Source of the DNA: Bacteroidota bacterium
GTDB lineage: Bacteria > Bacteroidota > Bacteroidia > Chitinophagales > Chitinophagaceae
Length of the DNA: 10,425 nt
Direction: 5' to 3'
Assembly (NCBI GenBank): GCA_028875955.1
Contig: JAGWTX010000037.1
Span: 1 to 10,425, forward strand
A program made the translations under genes and the position numbers. Positions 6,110-10,425 of this stretch are shown here, piece by piece. The first letter of the stretch is position 1; every line of letters begins with the position of its first letter. Under the pieces are notes generated by a model. That model was not told where the DNA came from. It searched no databases and was given only the letters and a program-made list of their open reading frames with translations.

Positions 6110-7927
6110 ATGTCTGAACAGCCCAAAAAGAAAATATTCAAATTCTCAACCCTGTCCAGGGTTTTTCATTTTGTAAAACCCTACCGTTCCTTTTTTTTTA
6201 TCAGTCTCCTGCTGGCGATCGTCATGGCTGCATTTGCACCGGTAAGACCATACCTGATCCAGCTTACGATCGATAAAGCCACCGGAAAGATGATACATAT
6301 CCCTTCCTGGCTGGAATGGGTTTTGTTCCGGACCGATTTATCCGATGCAAGCAAATTCATTATTGCTGTCAGCATCTTTCAAATCATTTTTCTTTTTATT
6401 GAAACCTCCATCCGCTTCCTGTTTACCTTTATCACGGCCTGGATGGGACAAAGCGTGGTAAAGGATCTGCGGAATGCGGTCTACCAGAAAATCCTGGGAC
6501 TGAACCTGAGCCAGTTTGATAAAACGCCGATCGGTACGCTAACCACCCGCACCATCAATGATATTGAAAGCATCAATGATATTTTCTCAGACGGATTGAT
6601 CCCGATCATTGCCGATCTGCTGACCATCCTGATCACCCTGGCAACCATGTTCTGGATGGATTGGCGGCTGACCCTGATCAGCCTGGTGCCTTTCCCGATC
6701 ATGATTGTAGCCACTTATTATTTCAAGGAGAGCGTGAACAAAAGTTTTATCCGTGTGAGAAATGCGGTGGCGGCACTGAATGCGTTTGTCCAGGAACACA
6801 TAACCGGTATGCAGGTGGTTCAGGCATTTGCAGCGGAAGAGCGCGAATTTTCAAAATTTGGGAAAATCAATGCAGAACACCGGAATGCCAATATCAAAGC
6901 CATTTTTGCCTATTCCATCTTCTTCCCCATTGTAGAGGTAGTACTGGCGATCAGTACCGGTTTATTGGTATGGTGGATAGCAGACCGGTCGCTCGACGCT
7001 GGCTTACTGATTGCCTTTATTCTGTATCTCAACCAGATCTTCCGCCCGCTGCGTGTGATCGCGGATAAGTTCAATGTGCTGCAAATGGGTATGATTGCCG
7101 CGGAAAGGGTTTTCAAAGTGATGGATAATCCGGATGTAACTCCGGCTTCTCCCGCAAACGCCTATTGTCCGGAACACATGAAAGGCGAGATCCGGTTTGA
7201 AGAAGTATCCTTTGCCTATATCGATGAGCAGTATGTACTGAAGAACATCAATTTTCATGTAAAGGCTGGGGAAACCGTCGCACTGGTGGGTCATACCGGT
7301 AGCGGTAAAACCTCAATTATCAGTTTACTGAATCGTCTCTATCATATACAAAAAGGGGCAATCCTGATCGACGGGGTAAATATTGAAGATTACCAGCTGG
7401 AGCGTTTGCGGAAAGGGATTGGCGTGGTTTTGCAGGATGTATTCCTGTTTTCAGGATCTGTCATGGATAATATTTCCCTCCGCGATCCCGAGATCAGTCG
7501 TGAGCAGGTAATGGAAGCCGCCAGGATGATCGGGGTGGATGAGTTTATCCGGCAATTGCCGGGAGGGTATGATTATGATGTGATGGAAAGGGGAAATACC
7601 CTGAGCCTGGGTCAGCGGCAGATCATATCCTTTATACGTGCACTTTTATATAACCCGGCCATCCTGATCCTGGATGAAGCCACGTCCTCCATCGATACAG
7701 AAAGTGAAATGCTGATTGAAAAAGCCACTGATGCGCTCATTTCCGGCAGAACTTCCATCGTGATCGCGCACCGTTTGTCAACCATCCGCAAGGCTGATAA
7801 AATCATCGTTCTGGATAAGGGCGAAATCAAAGAAATGGGCACCCATGATGAATTGCTGATGCTGGGGGGATTTTATGCCAAATTGCATGAAATGCAGTTT
7901 GCAAAAAAGAAAGCCGTACTGGCCTGA
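6110..7927 (+). CDS. ABC exporter half-transporter, fused membrane and ATPase domains (MsbA/MDR-like)
   Basis: A 605-residue inner-membrane protein expected to dimerise and export a lipid, peptide or drug-like substrate by ATP hydrolysis. The first 330 residues hold six predicted membrane helices (about 28-52, 82-110, 160-180, 185-205, 268-290, 297-315), the type I exporter fold. The ATPase domain follows (about 360-595): Walker A GHTGSGKT (394-401), Q-loop Q442, signature LSLGQ (498-502), Walker B ILILDE with catalytic E523, D-loop SSID (526-529) and switch H554. All catalytic residues are present, so this is not a degenerate half. The signature LSLGQ departs from LSGGQ, as also occurs in some MdlB/YheH-like exporters. 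The start is ATG at 6110 (MSEQPKKK), after a promoter box. No partner half, MFP or outer-membrane channel gene lies next to it, so a homodimer is likeliest. Substrate is unknown; msbA is possible but not shown. Confidence 0.93.
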   Translation: MSEQPKKKIFKFSTLSRVFHFVKPYRSFFFISLLLAIVMAAFAPVRPYLIQLTIDKATGKMIHIPSWLEWVLFRTDLSDASKFIIAVSIFQIIFLFIETSIRFLFTFITAWMGQSVVKDLRNAVYQKILGLNLSQFDKTPIGTLTTRTINDIESINDIFSDGLIPIIADLLTILITLATMFWMDWRLTLISLVPFPIMIVATYYFKESVNKSFIRVRNAVAALNAFVQEHITGMQVVQAFAAEEREFSKFGKINAEHRNANIKAIFAYSIFFPIVEVVLAISTGLLVWWIADRSLDAGLLIAFILYLNQIFRPLRVIADKFNVLQMGMIAAERVFKVMDNPDVTPASPANAYCPEHMKGEIRFEEVSFAYIDEQYVLKNINFHVKAGETVALVGHTGSGKTSIISLLNRLYHIQKGAILIDGVNIEDYQLERLRKGIGVVLQDVFLFSGSVMDNISLRDPEISREQVMEAARMIGVDEFIRQLPGGYDYDVMERGNTLSLGQRQIISFIRALLYNPAILILDEATSSIDTESEMLIEKATDALISGRTSIVIAHRLSTIRKADKIIVLDKGEIKEMGTHDELLMLGGFYAKLHEMQFAKKKAVLA

Positions 7928-7945
7928 TCCCAGACAGTTTTGGGA
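7928..7945 (+). other. Small inverted repeat right after the ABC transporter stop
   Basis: TCCCA (7928-7932) and TGGGA (7941-7945) pair across an 8-base loop, starting at the base after the TGA. Flanking GGC (7921-7923) and GCC (7946-7948) could extend the stem across a bulge. Six A rather than T follow, so it is a poor intrinsic terminator on the plus strand; it may shape the mRNA 3' end. Confidence 0.25.
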
Positions 7946-7948
7946 GCC

Positions 7949-8012
7949 AAAAAACCGGTCATTTGGTCGGTATGCTGTTCAGAATCAAATAGATGCGAGA
8001 CCGGTGCTTTTT
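7949..8012 (+). terminator. Possible terminator between ABC transporter and atp cluster
   Basis: ACCGGTC (7954-7960) is the exact inverse of GACCGGT (7999-8005). A run of A before the first arm faces the T run at 8008-8012 after the second. The spacer of 38 bases is long for an intrinsic terminator. A competing short hairpin exists, ACCGGTC with GGTCGGT (7965-7971) around an ATTT loop, using two G-U pairs. The context (end of one gene, promoter of the next) suits a terminator, but the structure is not textbook. Confidence 0.3.
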
Positions 8013-8058
8013 CGGGTTCCTGAGCCTGTTTTCCCTCCTTAACTTTTTCTGTAAAGAC

Positions 8059-8091
8059 TTGCTAAGTTTTCACCCCCTACCCCTATCTTTG
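8059..8091 (+). promoter_or_regulatory. Promoter of the atp cluster (-33/-7 Bacteroidota type)
   Basis: TATCTTTG at 8084-8091 is an exact TAnnTTTG -7 box. TTG at 8059-8061 lies 22 bases upstream as a partial -33 element. Twenty bases separate the -7 box from the atpB ATG at 8112. This is the best-supported promoter in the window. Confidence 0.6.
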
Positions 8092-8111
8092 CCGCAAATT
8101 TAGACACCCTT

Positions 8112-9245
8112 ATGGCCCTTAAATCCTTGAAATTAGTACTGGTAGCGATTTTCAGCCTTTTTGCCATGGTTTTTTCTGCCCCTTTGTTTGCACAGGATTC
8201 ACTGCATACGGAAGCGGTTCCGGAAGGTCATGAGCAGGCGGGCCAGGAAAAAAAGGAAGGATTTAATGCGGCTGAAGTGATTTTCGGACATATCCTCGAT
8301 AATCATGAATTTCATTTTACAGAATACCATGATGCAGAAGGTAATGTGCACCATGTGTCCATACCCCTGCCCATCATCCTGTATTCAAAGGAAAGGGGAT
8401 TGACTGCTTTTTCATCTGCCCGGTTTGAACACGGGGAAGCAGCCTACAATGGATATAAAATTGAAGACGAAAAAATTGTTGCCGTTGATGAATCCGGTAA
8501 GGTGGATGAAAATTGTAAAGTATACGATCTCTCCCTGACCCGTAACGTGGTGCAGATGATGATTGCGTTGGGTATCCTGACCTGGCTGATGTTGTCCATT
8601 GCAGCCGCCTACAAAAGAGGGGAAGGGGTCACTTCGGCTCCCAGGGGCAAACAGAACCTGCTGGAAGTGCTGATCATTTTTGTAAGGGATGAAATTGCGG
8701 TTCCCAATCTTACCCATAAGGCGCATAAATACCTGCCTTATTTGCTGACCACTTTTTTCTTTATCCTGATCAATAACATATTCGGACTTATTCCGGGTAC
8801 GGCCAATGTAACGGGTAATATTGCCTTTACGGTTGTACTGGGTTTGATATCCTTTGTGGTGATCCTGGCAAGTTCCAACCGTCATTTCTGGGGTCATATC
8901 TTCAACCCGCCCGGCGTTCCACTGGGTGTTAAGTTTATTCTGATCCCTGTTGAATTCCTGGGTGTATTTATCAAGCCCTTTGCATTGATCATTCGTCTTT
9001 TCGCAAACATGGTTGCAGGGCATATCATCATCATCTGTCTGATCTCGCTGATTTTCATATTTGGTGAAATGAATGCGGTTGCGGGATGGGGTACATCACC
9101 TGTGGCTATCGGTTTCACGGTGTTTATATATTTTATCGAGATACTGGTGGCGTTCATACAGGCGTATATTTTCACCAACCTGACTGCTTTGTTCATCGGT
9201 TCAGCCTTTGAAGGGGAGCATCATGACGAGCAGATCCATATTTAA
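8112..9245 (+). CDS. atpB: ATP synthase F0 subunit a
   Basis: A 377-residue membrane stator subunit forming the proton half-channels against the c-ring. The N-terminus is a probable signal peptide (hydrophobic 7-26, likely cleavage after FSAPLFA at 27). Next comes an exported, His/Glu-rich domain to about residue 140, then about five membrane segments (145-165, 207-228, 234-254, 275-315, 330-363). The essential Arg is R295 in LIIRLFANM, with N299 and Q350 also at conserved positions. H304 occupies the place of E. coli E219, and E343 that of E. coli H245. This is a reciprocal swap, also known from mitochondrial subunit a. The length exceeds the E. coli protein (271) because of the N-terminal domain, which is usual in Bacteroidota. 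It is the first gene of the cluster with its own promoter; no atpI or atpZ precedes it. The stop lies in an A/T palindrome (9243-9257). Confidence 0.96.
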   Translation: MALKSLKLVLVAIFSLFAMVFSAPLFAQDSLHTEAVPEGHEQAGQEKKEGFNAAEVIFGHILDNHEFHFTEYHDAEGNVHHVSIPLPIILYSKERGLTAFSSARFEHGEAAYNGYKIEDEKIVAVDESGKVDENCKVYDLSLTRNVVQMMIALGILTWLMLSIAAAYKRGEGVTSAPRGKQNLLEVLIIFVRDEIAVPNLTHKAHKYLPYLLTTFFFILINNIFGLIPGTANVTGNIAFTVVLGLISFVVILASSNRHFWGHIFNPPGVPLGVKFILIPVEFLGVFIKPFALIIRLFANMVAGHIIIICLISLIFIFGEMNAVAGWGTSPVAIGFTVFIYFIEILVAFIQAYIFTNLTALFIGSAFEGEHHDEQIHI

Positions 9246-9278
9246 AAAAGTTTTTTATTCACTAATAATAACACGATC

Positions 9279-9524
9279 ATGAGTTTATTGACAAGTTTAC
9301 TGGATGGAACTGCGAATGCAGGCGGAGCCATCGGTGCAGGTTTAGCTGCCATCGGTGCAGGTTTGGGTATCGGTCAGATTGGTAAAGGTGCGGTAGAAAG
9401 TATCGCCCGTCAGCCTGAAGCGATGAACGACATCCGTTCTAACATGATCCTGGCAGCGGCACTGGTGGAAGGTGCTGCCCTGTTCGGAATCATCGTAGGG
9501 TTCCTGGCAATGGTATTGAAATAA
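9279..9524 (+). CDS. atpE: ATP synthase F0 subunit c
   Basis: An 81-residue hairpin of two membrane helices that forms the rotating c-ring. Helix 1 (about 13-40) is glycine-rich with small residues at alternating positions, allowing tight ring packing. The polar loop carries the conserved ARQPEA (43-48). Helix 2 (about 54-79) bears the ion-binding carboxylate E64 in LVEGAAL. E64 is followed by Gly and Ala rather than the Ser/Thr seen in sodium-binding c subunits, and the usual helix-1 Gln is not at the aligned position, so proton coupling is inferred. The length is normal. The start is ATG at 9279, 33 bases after atpB, with an A/T-rich leader and no Shine-Dalgarno. Two copies of a 17-base sequence in helix 1 encode a seven-residue repeat. 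Hairpins follow the gene. Confidence 0.97.
   Translation: MSLLTSLLDGTANAGGAIGAGLAAIGAGLGIGQIGKGAVESIARQPEAMNDIRSNMILAAALVEGAALFGIIVGFLAMVLK
9327..9364 (+). repeat. Tandem 17-base direct repeat inside atpE (period 21)
   Basis: GCCATCGGTGCAGGTTT occurs at 9327-9343 and again, identical, at 9348-9364. The period of 21 bases keeps frame and encodes the heptad-like AIGAGLA followed by AIGAGLG of helix 1. Identical codon choice in both copies suggests either recent duplication/conversion or shared codon preference. Confidence 0.75.
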
Positions 9525-9540
9525 GCCATTGTAAGCTGAT

Positions 9541-9581
9541 TAACTGCACCTGAAGTACAGGACGGAGGGTGCAGTTATTTT
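9541..9581 (+). terminator. Strong hairpin plus T tract between atpE and atpF
   Basis: TAACTGCACC (9541-9550) pairs perfectly with GGTGCAGTTA (9568-9577) across a 17-base loop, and TTTT follows at 9578-9581. A 10-bp stem followed by Ts in the middle of an operon suggests a leaky terminator, or a 3' stabiliser of the atpB-atpE message. The short T tract argues against full termination, and atpF downstream has no visible promoter. Confidence 0.45.
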
Positions 9582-9583
9582 CA

Positions 9584-9607
9584 AACTGCTTTTTCAAAAA
9601 AGAAGTT
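9584..9607 (+). other. Second, A/T-rich hairpin before atpF
   Basis: AACT-G-CTTTT (9584-9593) pairs with AAAAG-A-AGTT (9598-9607), giving nine pairs around one G/A mismatch and a TCAA loop. It lies 6 bases after the first hairpin and about 46 before the atpF ATG. It is weak in thermodynamic terms but regular. Confidence 0.3.
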
Positions 9608-9653
9608 ATCAAGTTACCAATTTCCGCCCAGCGGAGCTTAATAGAAACCGTTT

Positions 9654-10148
9654 ATGAAATTACTTACACCGGATCCGGGGTTATTAATATGGACCCTGCT
9701 TGCATTTTTAATCGTTTTCTTTATCCTGAAATACATGGCATGGCCGGCCATCCTGAAAGGGTTGAAGGACCGTGAAACAGGTATCACGAATGCGATTGCA
9801 ACAGCTGAGAAAGTAAAAGCTGAAATGGCTGCCTTGAAAAACGAGAATGAAGCCCTGATGGTTCAGGCCCGTGAAGAAAGGAGTGTCATGATCAGGGAAG
9901 CCAAAGAACAGGCAACCAAAATGATCAGTGATGCCAAGGATAAGGCCAAGGCGGAATATGACAGGATTGTGGCCGATGCACAGGTTGCCATCACCCAGCA
10001 AAAAAATGCGGCATTGATCGACGTAAAAAACCAGGTGGGTTCATTGGTGATTGAAGTGAGTGAAAAAATTCTGCGCCGTGAGCTGAGTAACAAAGGGGAA
10101 CAGGAAAAATATATCACAGAATTAGCAGAAGGAGTGAAACTGAATTAA
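9654..10148 (+). CDS. atpF: ATP synthase F0 subunit b
   Basis: A 164-residue peripheral-stalk subunit linking subunit a in the membrane to delta and F1. A short N-terminus (MKLLTPDPG) leads into one membrane helix (about 9-30, LLIWTLLAFLIVFFILKYMA). A long charged alpha-helix rich in Ala, Glu, Lys and Gln follows (about 34-150), with no helix breakers, as expected for the b dimer. The GLLIWTLLAFLIVF segment and following WPAILKGLKDRE are typical for the family, and the length is normal. The start is ATG at 9654, placed exactly before the conserved N-terminus. The 129-base gap to atpE is unusually long for this operon and contains two hairpins. It is read on the same strand as atpB, atpE and atpH and must be made in step with them. 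Confidence 0.95.
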   Translation: MKLLTPDPGLLIWTLLAFLIVFFILKYMAWPAILKGLKDRETGITNAIATAEKVKAEMAALKNENEALMVQAREERSVMIREAKEQATKMISDAKDKAKAEYDRIVADAQVAITQQKNAALIDVKNQVGSLVIEVSEKILRRELSNKGEQEKYITELAEGVKLN

Positions 10149-10217
10149 TCTGAAAAGCTGGGTTATTGCGTGTAAGTTCCATTACCGGGATCCCGCAAAA
10201 CCTCCGGTTATCAGATT
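10147..10217 (+). other. Nested inverted repeats in the atpF-atpH gap
   Basis: The outer arms AATCTGA (10147-10153, overlapping the atpF stop) and TCAGATT (10211-10217) match perfectly. Inside, TTGCG (10166-10170) pairs with CGCAA (10194-10198). ACCGG (10184-10188) with CCGGT (10204-10208) is a competing pairing. The spacer could therefore fold on itself, but each arm is short and the outer loop is long, so support is modest. No T tract and no promoter box are seen. Confidence 0.3.
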
Positions 10218-10246
10218 TTCAAATTGAACCAAGTCAAATTGAAAAA

Positions 10247-10425
10247 ATGCCCAATCCACGTTTAGCAAACAGATATGCAAAAAGCCTGATCGACCTGGCA
10301 ACAGAGAAAGGTCAGCTGGAAGCTGTGTATGCTGATATGCAATATTTACAGGCTGTATGCAAAGTCAGCAAGGATTTTGTTGCGTTGCTGAAAAGCCCCA
10401 TCATCAAATCTGATCAGAAGAACAG
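10247..10425 (+). CDS. atpH: ATP synthase F1 subunit delta, N-terminal part (runs off the window)
   Basis: An ATG at 10247 opens a frame that continues to the last base: 59 codons plus two bases. The protein begins MPNPRLANRYAKSLIDLATE, followed by KGQLEAVYADMQYL and FVALLKSPIIKSDQK. The opening RYAKSLIDLA and the LLKSPII segment are characteristic of the N-terminal helical domain of subunit delta (OSCP in mitochondria). This caps the top of F1 and holds the b stalk. Its place right after atpF is the standard gene order. The start codon follows an A-rich stretch (GAAAAAATG) typical of Bacteroidota initiation sites. The gap from atpF is 98 bases. The C-terminal domain is outside the window. 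Confidence 0.93.
   Translation, partial: MPNPRLANRYAKSLIDLATEKGQLEAVYADMQYLQAVCKVSKDFVALLKSPIIKSDQKN

Noticed and set aside
8412..9023. Minus-strand open frame of 203 residues across atpB
   Set aside because: Opposite highly conserved atpB sequence; composition is that of a shadow frame (many Gln, His, Asn, Cys) and no domain is visible.
9243..9257. A/T palindrome TAAAAAAGTTTTTTA at the atpB stop as a terminator
   Set aside because: The stem has only A-T pairs and atpE begins 21 bases later; it is too unstable to call a terminator.
9279..9524. Sodium-type c subunit
   Set aside because: A Gln is present in helix 1 (Q33), but it is one position off when aligned on the AVES-ARQPEA block, and E64 is followed by Gly, not Ser/Thr.
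9569..9775. Plus-strand 68-residue frame overlapping the start of atpF
   Set aside because: It begins inside the hairpin after atpE and runs out of frame through the conserved atpF start.
1..10425. Mobile element, CRISPR array, defence or biosynthetic island, tRNA or rRNA gene
   Set aside because: No transposase, integrase, terminal repeats, spaced repeats or cloverleaf-like sequence was seen; all gene-sized space is taken by housekeeping genes of similar composition.

Overview
The window is chromosomal DNA from a member of the Bacteroidota, most likely the Chitinophagaceae or a close relative. This is inferred from three things. The protein family variants fit: a subunit a of F-type ATPase with a long exported N-terminal domain, an MltD-like transglycosylase tail, and a long RelA/SpoT protein with an RLRD motif. 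Several genes are preceded by TAnnTTTG boxes, the Bacteroidota-type -7 promoter element. Genes lack clear Shine-Dalgarno sequences and have A/T-rich leaders instead. Species cannot be named from the sequence alone. I see no mobile element, CRISPR array, tRNA or rRNA, and no gene-free stretch longer than 300 bases.

Left part (1-5910). The 3' end of a plus-strand lytic transglycosylase gene meets, tail to tail with 9 bases between, a minus-strand series. In transcription order this is a bifunctional RelA/SpoT (p)ppGpp enzyme, purA (adenylosuccinate synthase), a small very acidic protein of unknown function, and pabB (aminodeoxychorismate synthase component I, GTG start). The last two are 17 bases apart and probably co-transcribed. 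purA and rel each have their own candidate -7 box. PurA uses GTP in the first committed step to AMP, and in other bacteria it is a known target of (p)ppGpp, so rel beside purA is functionally coherent.

Middle (5911-7927). A 199-base divergent promoter region separates rel from a plus-strand gene for a full-size ABC half-transporter (six-helix membrane domain plus ATPase). It is related to the MsbA/lipid and multidrug exporter family.

Right part (7928-10425). After a 184-base gap with possible terminator hairpins and a canonical promoter box, the F-type ATP synthase cluster begins: atpB (a), atpE (c), atpF (b) and the first 59 codons of atpH (delta). The order is the usual one for the F0 and stalk genes. 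The unusual part is the spacing. The atpE-atpF gap (129 bases) contains a perfect 10-bp stem followed by four T, then a second A/T-rich hairpin. The atpF-atpH gap (98 bases) has nested inverted repeats. These may set different expression levels for the subunits, since many c subunits are needed per complex.

Overall this is a housekeeping region. I did not find a convincing new defence, mobile or biosynthetic system. The most worthwhile leads are the structured gaps inside the atp cluster, the uncharacterised acidic protein after purA, and promoter boxes lying almost on top of start codons.
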